Positions 27,353 through 35,739 of a stretch of 64,000 bases of DNA are shown one piece after another. Position 1 is the stretch's first letter, and every line of letters begins with the position of its first letter. Both the position numbers and the translations under genes were made by a program. This stretch comes from Eubacteriaceae bacterium (GTDB taxonomy: Bacteria > Bacillota > Clostridia > Lachnospirales > Lachnospiraceae), in NCBI GenBank assembly GCA_902363805.1, contig CABJBF010000002.1:1-64000 (forward strand), read 5' to 3'. The notes beneath the pieces are model-generated. The model saw only the letters and a program-made list of their open reading frames with translations. It had not been told where the DNA came from and ran no database searches.

Positions 27353-28024
27353 ATGGCTTTAATATATATTGTTGAAGATGATAAAAACATACAGGAAATA
27401 GAAATGTTTGCATTAAAAAACATAGATTACGCTGTAGAGGGATTTGAATGTGCCGGAGATTTTTACAAAAGGCTGTACGAGAAACTTCCGGACCTTGTGT
27501 TGTTAGATGTGATGCTTCCGGATGAAGATGGTCTTGAAATAGTAAAAAAATTAAGAAAAAGACCGGATACCATGAGAGTGCCAATCATCATGGTTACAGC
27601 TAAAACAACAGAAATAGATAAAGTAAAAGGACTTGATATGGGAGCAGATGATTATATAACCAAACCATTTGGAGTAATGGAACTTATATCAAGGGTAAAG
27701 GCACTTCTTAGAAGAAGCAGAAATCTGCAGGAAGAAAAAATGATATCTATAGGTAATGTGTTTATGGATACTGAAAAAAGAGCTGTTTATGTAAATGATG
27801 AGCCTTGTGAACTTACATACAAAGAATTTGAACTATTAAAATTACTTATGATTAATGCAGGAATTGTATTACATAGAGATACAATAATGGCAGACGTATG
27901 GGGAACAGATTACGAAGGTGAATCAAGAACATTAGACATGCATATAAAAACTTTAAGACACAAACTTAAAGAGGCAGGAAATAGAATTAAGACGGTAAGA
28001 AATGTAGGATATAGAATGGAGTAA
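27353..28024 (+). CDS. phoP: OmpR/PhoB-family response regulator (PhoP type)
   Basis: 223-residue DNA-binding response regulator. The receiver domain has acidic residues Glu8-Asp9-Asp10, phospho-acceptor Asp52 (LVLLDVMLPDEDG) and Lys in DDYITKPF. Residues about 125-223 are a winged helix (EFELLKLLMINAGIVLHRD, ESRTLDMHIKTLRHKL, TVRNVGYRM). AAGGAGG precedes ATG 27353. The kinase gene follows after 4 nt. The surrounding phosphate genes make phosphate-starvation control the best inference. The symbol reflects context, not proof. Confidence 0.85.
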   Translation: MALIYIVEDDKNIQEIEMFALKNIDYAVEGFECAGDFYKRLYEKLPDLVLLDVMLPDEDGLEIVKKLRKRPDTMRVPIIMVTAKTTEIDKVKGLDMGADDYITKPFGVMELISRVKALLRRSRNLQEEKMISIGNVFMDTEKRAVYVNDEPCELTYKEFELLKLLMINAGIVLHRDTIMADVWGTDYEGESRTLDMHIKTLRHKLKEAGNRIKTVRNVGYRME

Positions 28025-28028
28025 TGTA

Positions 28029-29384
28029 ATGAAGAAAAAAATAAATACGCAATTTATTATAGTTTCATTTATTGCTATTATATTAACTATGAGTTTGTCT
28101 GTAGGAACATTTTATGAATTGTTTGTACAGGAAATGAGAAATGACATGAAAGCATACACCCATGTACTTAGAAGTGCAGGGGTGTTTAATGCGTCTAATG
28201 AGGAAAAATTAAATCTCAAAAACGAAGATTTGCGAATAACAATAATAGATGCAGATGGAACTGTTGTTTATGATAATGAAGCAAATGATATTGAAATGGA
28301 TAATCATAAAGACAGACCTGAAATAGAATCGGCGCTCAAAAATGGTGAGGGCTCAGATGTTAGAAAATCTTCAACTCTTAATAAGAGCACATATTATTAT
28401 GCAGTACTTTTGGATGATGGACAGGTTTTAAGAATTGCAAAAGAAGCTAGTAGTGTGTGGAATATTTTTATAAAAGTGCTTCCGCTTATTTTAGGAATCA
28501 TAATATTAATGCTTTTTTCTGTTGGAATTATTACTCATTATATTACAAAAAGTATTGTAAAACCGGTAGAAGAACTTGCTAATAATATTGATGAAATAAA
28601 AGATATAAAAACATATAAAGAGATACAGCCTTTTATCGATACAATAAAGAAACAACATGAGGATATAGTAAAAAATTCTCATGTGCGGCAGGAATTTACA
28701 GCGAACGTATCGCATGAATTAAAGACTCCTCTTACATCCATTTCAGGATATTCGGAATTAATTGAAAATGGAATGGCAACACAGGAAGATACTATAAGAT
28801 TTGCAGGAGAAATACACAAAAGTTCTCAAAGACTTCTAACACTTATAAATGACATCATAGAATTGTCTGAACTTGATTCGTCAGAAAGCAAAGTTGCAAT
28901 GGAAACAGTAAATATATACGACATTGCAAAAAATTGTGTGGAAATGCTTAAATTTAATGCTAAAGATCATGGAGTCAATTTAAAATTTGAAGGAACACCA
29001 TGTAATATAACTGCTAATAAGATGATGATGGAAGAATTAGTGTATAATCTTCTGAGTAATGCTATCAGATATAACAGAGAGGGTGGAAGTGCCACTGTAC
29101 GTGTTAATAAAATATTAGATAGAGTAAATCTTGAGGTACTAGATACCGGAATAGGAATTTCAAAGGAAAATCAGAAACGAATATTTGAAAGATTTTACAG
29201 AGTTGATAAGAGCAGGTCAAAATCAACAGGTGGAACAGGACTTGGACTAGCAATAGTTAAGCATATTTTGATAAAACATAATGCACAGCTTGAACTCGAG
29301 AGTACCGAAGGAAAGGGAACTCATATAACAGTAATCTTCCAACCATCACAAAAAAAAGGCTTAATCAATAATAAAATCCGGTAG
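28029..29384 (+). CDS. phoR: Membrane sensor histidine kinase (PhoR type)
   Basis: 451-residue kinase. There is an N-terminal membrane segment (about 8-30), an extracytoplasmic region of about 115 residues, and a second segment (about 148-170, IFIKVLPLILGIIILMLFSV) with a short linker. The HisKA box is VSHELKTPLTSISGY with phospho-accepting His229. The ATPase has N box ELVYNLLSNAIRYN, G1 VLDTGIGIS, F box IFERFYRVDKSRS and G2 GGTGLGLAIVKH. It pairs with the upstream response regulator. The extracytoplasmic region is smaller than a PAS-containing PhoR of Bacillus. Confidence 0.87.
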   Translation: MKKKINTQFIIVSFIAIILTMSLSVGTFYELFVQEMRNDMKAYTHVLRSAGVFNASNEEKLNLKNEDLRITIIDADGTVVYDNEANDIEMDNHKDRPEIESALKNGEGSDVRKSSTLNKSTYYYAVLLDDGQVLRIAKEASSVWNIFIKVLPLILGIIILMLFSVGIITHYITKSIVKPVEELANNIDEIKDIKTYKEIQPFIDTIKKQHEDIVKNSHVRQEFTANVSHELKTPLTSISGYSELIENGMATQEDTIRFAGEIHKSSQRLLTLINDIIELSELDSSESKVAMETVNIYDIAKNCVEMLKFNAKDHGVNLKFEGTPCNITANKMMMEELVYNLLSNAIRYNREGGSATVRVNKILDRVNLEVLDTGIGISKENQKRIFERFYRVDKSRSKSTGGTGLGLAIVKHILIKHNAQLELESTEGKGTHITVIFQPSQKKGLINNKIR

Positions 29385-29429
29385 CCGGATGAACGATGGT
29401 TAGAATAAAAGTATAAAGAAATGTAAATG

Positions 29430-29484
29430 AAAAGGCTTATAATATAGAAGAATCGAATACTTTTGTATTATAAGCCTTTTATAA
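29430..29484 (+). terminator. Terminator after phoR, possibly bidirectional
   Basis: Perfect 15-bp stem AAAAGGCTTATAATA (29430-29444) / TATTATAAGCCTTTT (29466-29480). The flanking A and T runs allow it to serve the convergent CBS gene too. Confidence 0.85.
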
Positions 29485-29561
29485 GAAAAAAAAGTATGAA
29501 AAAAATTTGAACACAAAGAAAAGTTGAAAAATGTGTTCACAAATTTAAGATAATAGTCATT

Positions 29562-29981
29562 TTATGCATTGCTTTCAGAAGGTTGTGTTGAACCAACAAA
29601 ACTTCTGATTATGTCCTGTCTTGTTACGATGCCAATAAAATAATCTCTGTCATCTGTAACAGGAATAAAATTCTGGCTCATTGAGCGATTTAACAGCTCA
29701 TCCATTTTCACATCTACGCGAACTGCCGGATTATAATTTTTCTTTATTATATCTTTAACCAAATAAGGTTTTTCACTTTTTACCTTATTGTTCATATAGT
29801 CAACAAGACTCCATAAAAAGTCACTAACGCTAACACAACCTACATATTTTTCATCCTTTGATAAAACCGGAATAGCGGTATAACCATGTTCCTTCATAGC
29901 TTCTAATCCCTGTTCAAATGTAAATGTGTCATATATGTAGGAAACCTCTGATTTATTTTTTAATAACATTAAAACGTTCAT
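29562..29981 (-). CDS. CBS-domain pair protein
   Basis: 139-residue protein made of two CBS motifs (HGYTAIPVLSKDEKYVGCVS and NFIPVTDDRDYFIGIVTRQD), a fold that binds adenine nucleotides to regulate partners. No catalytic domain is attached. The start has no visible Shine-Dalgarno sequence. Just upstream on the - strand is TATAAA within a few bases of ATG, which could make the mRNA leaderless. A perfect palindrome TGCAGA-TAT-TCTGCA lies at 29995-30009. Function and partner are unknown. Confidence 0.8.
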   Translation of the reverse strand: MNVLMLLKNKSEVSYIYDTFTFEQGLEAMKEHGYTAIPVLSKDEKYVGCVSVSDFLWSLVDYMNNKVKSEKPYLVKDIIKKNYNPAVRVDVKMDELLNRSMSQNFIPVTDDRDYFIGIVTRQDIIRSFVGSTQPSESNA

Positions 29982-30063
29982 ATAATTTATACTATGCAGA
30001 TATTCTGCAACCCTTTCTCAATTATTCAAAAACTAAAATTGCGAAACAATTATAAAATTTCTG

Positions 30064-30224
30064 TTGTGATACATGTCTGGTTCGACAAAAGAACGCTCGC
30101 GCTGCTTGCCGCTCGTAGCAGTTCTAAATATTCAGCACACAGACAGACTTTGAAACCTGCGGTTTCATTCAGCCTATGCACTAAATATTTGAACCGACGG
30201 CGTCAAACCAGACATGTATCACAA
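30064..30224. mobile_element. MITE-like palindromic element
   Basis: Terminal inverted repeats of 23 bp with one mismatch (left 30064-30086, starting TTGTGATACATGTCTGG; right 30202-30224). They enclose about 115 bp that is visibly richer in G and C than its surroundings. Internal inverted repeats include GAAACC-TGC-GGTTTC and a pair of TAAATATT-containing segments. No clear target duplication flanks it and no transposase is present. The open frame across it is not credible as a gene. A nonautonomous element or an intergenic cruciform repeat are both possible. Confidence 0.5.
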
Positions 30225-30384
30225 ACAAAATTTTGTTTAAGAGTGTTTCGATTTTATGATTTTATGATAATTGAAGAATGTGTACAAAATTAAAAGAAAG
30301 TTTGATAATTTTATGAAAGATTATTAAAGATAAAGTTAGGAAAAAGAAGAGTGTAAATAATAAAAGTGTAAATAATAAAAGTGC

Positions 30385-30412
30385 TTGCAAATTTGACGGT
30401 TCTTGTTATAAT
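30385..30412 (+). promoter_or_regulatory. Promoter of tRNA-Glu
   Basis: TTGCAA (30385-30390), 16-bp spacer, perfect TATAAT (30407-30412). A 15-bp tandem repeat AGTGTAAATAATAAA (30350-30364, 30365-30379) lies directly upstream. Confidence 0.7.
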
Positions 30413-30431
30413 AGTACAGTAATATTTTTTA

Positions 30432-30503
30432 GGCCTGTTGGTCAAGAGGTTAAGACGCCGCCCTCTCAAGGCGGAATCACGGGTTCAATTCCCGTACAGG
30501 CTG
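30432..30503 (+). tRNA. tRNA-Glu (anticodon CTC)
   Basis: Cloverleaf with acceptor stem GGCCTGT / ACAGGCT (first pair G-U), anticodon stem CCGCC / GGCGG and loop CTCTCAA giving anticodon CTC. The T arm is CGGG-TTCAATT-CCCG. CCA is not encoded. The sequence resembles Firmicute tRNA-Glu, which normally carries TTC, so this is the rarer GAG-reading isoacceptor. Confidence 0.92.
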
Positions 30504-30510
30504 CTTGTAG

Positions 30511-30539
30511 AATCACAGAATTATTTCTGTGATTTTTTT
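30511..30539 (+). terminator. Terminator after tRNA-Glu
   Basis: Perfect 10-bp stem AATCACAGAA / TTCTGTGATT with a 4-nt loop and T run. Confidence 0.9.
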
Positions 30540-30660
30540 ATTTATAGTAAGCGGTTGGCGTGCAAGGGGCAATTTGTGAAAAAAAACAAAAATTCATATA
30601 ATATGATATAATATATAATAACGAATCTGTAAAATAATAGAATTTAAGGAGGACAGTAGA

Positions 30661-32565
30661 ATGGTTAAAAAGATTGTTTCATGTATAATAGCCATTTCAT
30701 TAACACTTTGCGGAAGCAATACCGTAAATGTTAAAGCAGAAGAACCAATTAACGTGGCAAGTGAATGTCAATGGAAAAGTTTTTCAGTTTGCACGAGAGA
30801 AGATGGAGGTGTATGGGCCAAGGCATTAGAAGATATTAGAAGTGATGCTCATCCTAATGGTTATGTTGAAGGAATAGATTTTGCAACAAAAGGATGGATA
30901 ACTACAAGTAATGCAAATAGTGATTTTGATTTTTATGTTGAAAATTCAGGATGGGATGCAGAATATAACAAGTTTACAAATGAATTAGCAGGAGATAATC
31001 CATGGGGGATGACAGCAACAATGGATAATATACCGGTGGAACCTGGGATGGTTTATAAAGTTTCATTTGAAATTAAAAGCACGTTGAAAGGAAAGTATAC
31101 TAATGGAGAAGAAATAACTTCTAAGCATATTTTATTTAAAATATTCGGAAAAGAATCTGGAGAGATAGGACAAGGAACAGATAATAATAATATTTCTTCT
31201 GACGGAATAATTTCCTTAGATTCAAATAATGCCCAATATACTACAGTTTCGGCTAAAATATCAATACCATATACATATAAAGAAGATACAATAGGTGCAA
31301 AATTTGCGTTAGGAGCATTTTTAATGACATACCCTAAAGAAATAGGTATGAAGGGGGAATATAAGGTAAGAAATTTTAAAATTATCAAAGAGGGTAGATT
31401 AATTCCTGATTACGCAAGTGCACCTGAGAATATTCCAACAAGAAAGGTTGGGAATAATCAGTTAGAGGTAAGTATTGAAGAAAATGAAATTCAGAAATTA
31501 ATGAACCAAAAATATAATATTTATTTTGATAGTGTAAATGTTTATACAAATGTAGATGCCGGAAAATATGTCATAAATAATGTAAGAGAGGGGTATCATA
31601 AAGTTAAAATTGAAGCAATATTAAGTGATAATATATCCCATACTTCAAACGTTGAAAAAGCAGTATATTTTATGGAGAAAAATATAGATAACTCTTGGAC
31701 AGGTGCAACTGAGTCGGCAAATGATTCATGGAATATAATCATGGATAGTATAGGAACTGAAGGGGCATTAAGCAAAAGTATTGTAAAAACATATCCTGTT
31801 GAAACAGATACAGATTATAAATTTAGTTGTAAGTTGTTTAGTCTTTTTAATGATAAATGGGTATATGTTGGAATTAAAGATCAAAACGGAATGTTCTTGT
31901 GGGGAAAATGGGTATACTTAATCAAGGGAAACGTGAAAGAGATTGATGAAGTTGTTAAACTTAGTAAGGCAGTTTATTTAAATAAGGCAACTGTTGTTTT
32001 TGGAACTGGAGGTGAATATGGAAATTGTACAAATGAGGAGCCCATATATGCATTTTTGGAACCAAATCAGGTACTAAATGATGTATCAAGTATATCGGAA
32101 GCAGTTATTGTATGTAAGAATATTAAATTTGAAAAAAACAATGGAGAGCAACAAACAACCGAAGGAATAACAACTACAAAAAATAATGGAGAGCAAGAGA
32201 CAACTAAGCAATTAGTAACCGAAGGAACAACAACTACAAAAAATAATAATATAAAAACAGATAATGAATCCAAAAAGAATATCAAAGAAGTTAATATTAG
32301 GAAAATAAAAAATATAAAGAAATCTATTAAAGTATTATGGAATAAAGGTACAAATATTACAGGATACCAGATTCAATATTCTGACAAAAGAAACTTCAAA
32401 AAAGCAAAAATAAAAAATATTTCAAAGAGTAAAACTACAAGATGTGTAATTAAAAAATTGAAATACAAGAAGAAATATTATGTAAGAATTAGAACGTACT
32501 TATCAGAAAAAGGGAAAAAATATTATTCGAATTGGTCTAAGACAAAATGGGTAAAAATAAAATAA
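30661..32565 (+). CDS. Secreted protein with C-terminal Fn3-like domain
   Basis: 634-residue exported protein of unknown function. There is a signal peptide (about 1-27, ending NVKAEE). Residues about 60-250 look like a beta-sandwich of carbohydrate-binding type (YNKFTNELAGDNPWGMTATM, VEPGMVYKVSFEIKSTLKGK), and a second similar region spans about 340-500. A Thr/Asn/Glu-rich linker follows, with repeats TTEGITTTKNNGEQ and TEGTTTTKNN (about 500-540). A Lys-rich Fn3-like domain (about 550-634, ITGYQIQYSDKRNFKKAK, YYVRIRTYL) is typical of Lachnospiraceae exported proteins. No catalytic motif or sortase signal was found. AAGGAGG precedes ATG 30661. Carbohydrate binding is inference. Confidence 0.7.
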   Translation: MVKKIVSCIIAISLTLCGSNTVNVKAEEPINVASECQWKSFSVCTREDGGVWAKALEDIRSDAHPNGYVEGIDFATKGWITTSNANSDFDFYVENSGWDAEYNKFTNELAGDNPWGMTATMDNIPVEPGMVYKVSFEIKSTLKGKYTNGEEITSKHILFKIFGKESGEIGQGTDNNNISSDGIISLDSNNAQYTTVSAKISIPYTYKEDTIGAKFALGAFLMTYPKEIGMKGEYKVRNFKIIKEGRLIPDYASAPENIPTRKVGNNQLEVSIEENEIQKLMNQKYNIYFDSVNVYTNVDAGKYVINNVREGYHKVKIEAILSDNISHTSNVEKAVYFMEKNIDNSWTGATESANDSWNIIMDSIGTEGALSKSIVKTYPVETDTDYKFSCKLFSLFNDKWVYVGIKDQNGMFLWGKWVYLIKGNVKEIDEVVKLSKAVYLNKATVVFGTGGEYGNCTNEEPIYAFLEPNQVLNDVSSISEAVIVCKNIKFEKNNGEQQTTEGITTTKNNGEQETTKQLVTEGTTTTKNNNIKTDNESKKNIKEVNIRKIKNIKKSIKVLWNKGTNITGYQIQYSDKRNFKKAKIKNISKSKTTRCVIKKLKYKKKYYVRIRTYLSEKGKKYYSNWSKTKWVKIK

Positions 32566-32605
32566 AAGATGGGCTGTCGTATTAGCGACAGCCCATCTTA
32601 TTTTT
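32566..32605. terminator. Convergent bidirectional terminator
   Basis: Perfect 14-bp stem AAGATGGGCTGTCG (32566-32579) / CGACAGCCCATCTT (32586-32599) with A and T flanks. It ends both the secreted-protein gene and the - strand LysR pseudogene. Confidence 0.9.
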
Positions 32606-33467
32606 ATAATGCTTTAAACCATTGTTTACAGTAATCTAAAAATGCCTGCTCAGGCACAGAAAGTGTCCTATCCTTTGCCCATGCTATAATGAGTTTGCTG
32701 CACATGGCATTTTTTATTCTTAAAACTTTAACATCGTTAGACGGATGAATACTATAATATTTATAAGGAAGAATTGCAACACCGGCATTTTTAGAAACAC
32801 GATAAATCGTTGCAAAATCTTCATGAGATTTGAATGTATAATTTGGAACAAAATGTCCAACTTCTCTGCAGAATTTGTCAGTAACAATACGTATTGGAAT
32901 AGTGTCGTACAAACCTACAAAGTTTTCAGATTTAAGCATGGAAAGTTCAATTTCATCATATTGACTTAGAGGATTGTCTTTGCTTACAATTGCAATTAAT
33001 TCATCTTCTAAGAGTAATTCATAATTATATTCACTTAAATCACAAATAGGTTGCATGAATGTAAAATCAAATGGTGTGCCACTTGAGTTTAGAACTTCAT
33101 CAACAGAGGCATGTGAAATATGTATATTAGGATATTTGGCAGAAAAATTTGCAGCCAGATGAGAAATGAAAAAATCACCATCCTGAATATATATAATAAG
33201 TTCCTGTTGGTCTATGCCTGAAAAAATGAATTTTACATTCATCTATAGTATTTAATATGATAGATACTTTTTGATAGAAGTAAGTACCATAATCGTTTAA
33301 TCTTATTTTTCGACCACAACGGTCAAATAGCTGAACAACTAATTCTTCTCCAAGTTTCTTTACTGCGTAACTTATAGAGGGGTGAGGAACCATATTTTTC
33401 TTAGCAATTAAGGAAAATTCTCAAGTTCAGCGGCATCTTTAAAATATTTTAATTGTGGTAATTCCAT
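32604..33467 (-). pseudogene. LysR-family regulator broken by two frameshifts
   Basis: On the - strand ATG 33467 opens MELPQLKYFKDAAELENF, the start of a LysR helix-turn-helix, but a stop follows at 33410-33408. One extra T in the T run at 33414-33417 would restore SLIAKKNMVPHPSISYAVKK and the rest of the DNA-binding domain, which is open in another frame down to about 33226. There a T6 run (33221-33226) carries one T too many. Removing it rejoins the original frame and the ligand-binding domain (SGIDQQELIIYIQDG to QWFKAL). The two lesions compensate. Both are in homopolymers, so sequencing error or phase variation must be considered along with true decay. Confidence 0.8.
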
Positions 33468-33622
33468 AAAAAAATCCACTATCTATAATTAATAATATCT
33501 GTAAGTCATAATATGCCATGCTATTTATAATTTTAATATAGGCGATAAAAAATACAATAATTCTAAAAATGAAAAATATATAAAATTCATTATAGGCATA
33601 TAAAAAAGAATAAATGAAAAAC

Positions 33623-34810
33623 TTACATCTTCTTGCCGGATGCATTAAATTTGTAAGTCTTTAGTCCGTCGTTATAATAAGTATTTGTTACTAAAGAACC
33701 ATTTCCTGTTGCAAGATATTTTGCGCCTTTAACGGTAATCCAACCTGTACACATTTCTCCGGTAGAAGGGCTTAAGTAAAATTTCCTGTTATCTACAGTT
33801 AAAAAACCTGTTTTCATTTTTCCGGTAACAGTGTCAAAATAATACCATTTACCGGAGTATTTAACCCAACCGGTTACAATGTTGTTGTCGTCTGTTAAAT
33901 AATATGTATCCTTACCGTCTTTTACAAATTTACCGGAAATTATTTCTTTATTTAGTCCAAAATATGAGATAATGGAATCGGCATCCTTTTCACCAAGAAG
34001 GTATCTTTTAGCTACTGTATTAAAATATTTTTTGCAGTCAGATTTATTTGTGATATATCCGTGCTCAATAATAACACTTGGAATATTGTATAAAACACCA
34101 TTTCTGACAATAGAATAATAATCCATCCTAGAACCGTTTTTGTAATGCAAACCTTTGTATTTTCGCATCCAAAAACCACGTTTTTTTAATCCTAAGGAAT
34201 GTAAGTTCTTTAAGGCAATTTTACCAAATGAGGTAGTTTGTAAATGAATTCTTTTATTATAACCGGAGCCATATGCTGCAAGCATTAAAGCACCGGTTTT
34301 GTTTTTATTTTCATTAGCATTGATATGAAGACTTATTAAAAAATCAGCATTAAGTCTTTTTGAATATCTGTTTCTTGCTGTAAGGCAGTCTCCAAGTCCG
34401 AGGGTAGAGAGGCAATTATTGGTTGTTCTTGTCGTATAAACTGTAATGTCACCATAATTGTCTAATTTGTTTTTGCATGCTTTAGAAATATCAAGTACAA
34501 TATCTTCTTCTTTAAGTCCATATCCACGGGCACCGATATGCTTTTTGCAATGACCGGGATCAAGAACTATGACCTTAGAAGTTAAAGGCGATAAGTCAGA
34601 TTTAATATAATCAGATTTATCTGAAGGTAAAGAGACGGCCTTAGTATTGTTACTTAAAGAAGTTTCTGATAAGTTGTAAGTTGTAGTGACTTCATTTGTA
34701 GTACTTTCATTTAAAGAAGTATCTGCAACAGAAGCCTTTGTATTTGTAGAAAATGTTAAAGTGCATGTAAGCATTGATAAAATTAGTGTGTGTTTTAAAA
34801 TCCTTTTCAT
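33623..34810 (-). CDS. N-acetylmuramoyl-L-alanine amidase with wall-binding repeats
   Basis: 395-residue exported Zn-dependent amidase (Amidase_3) that cuts the bond between MurNAc and the stem peptide. There is a signal peptide (about 1-27) and a Ser/Thr-rich linker. The catalytic domain spans about 78-285, with zinc ligands His87 (LDPGH), Glu101 or Glu102 and His162 (SLHINAN) and catalytic Glu249 (VIIEHGYITN). The C-terminus, about 295-395, holds choline/cell-wall-binding-type repeats rich in GW and YY (GWVKYSGKWYYFD, GFLTVDNRKFYL, GWITVKGAKYL). Transcribed alone, with GGAAGG about 11 nt before ATG. Wall turnover or cell separation is likely. Confidence 0.9.
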   Translation of the reverse strand: MKRILKHTLILSMLTCTLTFSTNTKASVADTSLNESTTNEVTTTYNLSETSLSNNTKAVSLPSDKSDYIKSDLSPLTSKVIVLDPGHCKKHIGARGYGLKEEDIVLDISKACKNKLDNYGDITVYTTRTTNNCLSTLGLGDCLTARNRYSKRLNADFLISLHINANENKNKTGALMLAAYGSGYNKRIHLQTTSFGKIALKNLHSLGLKKRGFWMRKYKGLHYKNGSRMDYYSIVRNGVLYNIPSVIIEHGYITNKSDCKKYFNTVAKRYLLGEKDADSIISYFGLNKEIISGKFVKDGKDTYYLTDDNNIVTGWVKYSGKWYYFDTVTGKMKTGFLTVDNRKFYLSPSTGEMCTGWITVKGAKYLATGNGSLVTNTYYNDGLKTYKFNASGKKM

Positions 34811-34987
34811 TATAATATGTACCTTCCAATGATTTTTTCCTGTATAAGTATAAATGATTATTATAAAAATTACATTACTAAATAGGTAAAAATTGTAAAA
34901 TTATGCAAAATCCATGAAATAAAAAGAAGAGTATGTGGTAAAAAGCATTTAAAAATTTCTTTATGAGATAGTTTTGTGTTGCTTTTA

Positions 34988-35041
34988 CGCTGGTTTTATG
35001 TCATTAAATTGCCATTAAAACGCCATTTTTACGCCATTTGC
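34988..35041 (+). repeat. Four to five 11-bp tandem repeats upstream of the rimP promoter
   Basis: TGTCATTAAAT (34999-35009), TGCCATTAAAA (35010-35020), CGCCATTTTTA (35021-35031) and CGCCATTTGCT (35032-35042) are contiguous 11-bp units. A degenerate unit CGCTGGTTTTA precedes them at 34988-34998. The last runs into the -35 box. One unit per helical turn suggests an array of protein-binding sites on one DNA face. The rest of 34811-34987 shows no supported gene. Confidence 0.7.
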
Positions 35042-35070
35042 TTGACACAAAATAAAAGCAGAGTTATACT
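35042..35070 (+). promoter_or_regulatory. Strong promoter of the rimP-nusA-infB operon
   Basis: Consensus TTGACA (35042-35047), 17-bp spacer, TATACT (35065-35070). Predicted start near 35077. Confidence 0.85.
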
Positions 35071-35100
35071 GTTTAACGTAAATATTGACTAGATGATAAG

Positions 35101-35130
35101 GAGTGGACCAGAGGTCCACTCTTTGTTATT
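35101..35130 (+). terminator. Leader hairpin / attenuator before rimP
   Basis: Perfect stem GAGTGGACC (35101-35109) / GGTCCACTC (35113-35121) with a 3-nt loop, followed by TTTGTTATTGTT. It sits about 25 nt into the operon leader, so it may act as an attenuator relieved or enforced by NusA. Confidence 0.6.
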
Positions 35131-35183
35131 GTTAAAAAGTCTTAAATAAAGACATAATAATAGTAGAAAGTTGAGGAGAAAGC

Positions 35184-35657
35184 GTGTCAAGAAGAGAAGA
35201 ATACGAAGCAAAGACAGAAGCACTACTTCAGCCAATGGTTGACGAAAGAGGATTCGAATTAGTTGACGTAGAGTATGTAAAAGAAGGCAGTAACTGGTAT
35301 TTGAGAGCTTTTATAGATAAGCCGGGCGGAATATCTATAGATGATATTGAACCGATAAGTAGAGAACTCAGTGAAAAGTTAGACCAGGAAGATTTTATAA
35401 GCGATGCTTATATATTAGAAGTAAGTTCTCCGGGACTTGGAAGACCATTAAAGAAAGATAAGGATTTTGTAAGAAGTATAGGTGAAGAAATTGAAATTCA
35501 TTTATATAGAGCTATAAACAAACAAAAAGAATTTGTGGGAATCTTAAAGGAATTCAACAAAGAAGAGAATACTTTTACAGTTGAATTAGAAGACGGCGAA
35601 GAAACGGTGTTTAACAGAGCTGATGTTGCACTCGTAAGATTGACATTTGATTTCTAA
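35184..35657 (+). CDS. rimP: Ribosome maturation factor RimP
   Basis: Assists late assembly of the 30S subunit. The 157-residue protein has the two RimP domains: GFELVDVEYVKEG and FIDKPGGISIDDIEPISREL then LEVSSPGLGRPLKK, and a C-terminal Sm-like barrel (VGILKEFNKEENTFTVELED). It starts at GTG 35184 after GAGGAG. It is the first gene of the operon with nusA, ylxR, ylxQ and infB, the standard bacterial arrangement. Confidence 0.94.
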   Translation: MSRREEYEAKTEALLQPMVDERGFELVDVEYVKEGSNWYLRAFIDKPGGISIDDIEPISRELSEKLDQEDFISDAYILEVSSPGLGRPLKKDKDFVRSIGEEIEIHLYRAINKQKEFVGILKEFNKEENTFTVELEDGEETVFNRADVALVRLTFDF

Positions 35658-35739
35658 CAATTACTTTGTATCAAATAGAACAGAAAATAGTCCGATGAAG
35701 GACAACAGTATGTAGAGATAATTAGGAGGATAAAGGAAA

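Noticed and set aside
29994..30293. Open frame of 99 codons on the + strand
   Set aside because: It runs across both arms of the MITE-like inverted repeat, has no ribosome site, and its translation is Arg/Ser/Cys-rich with no recognisable pattern.
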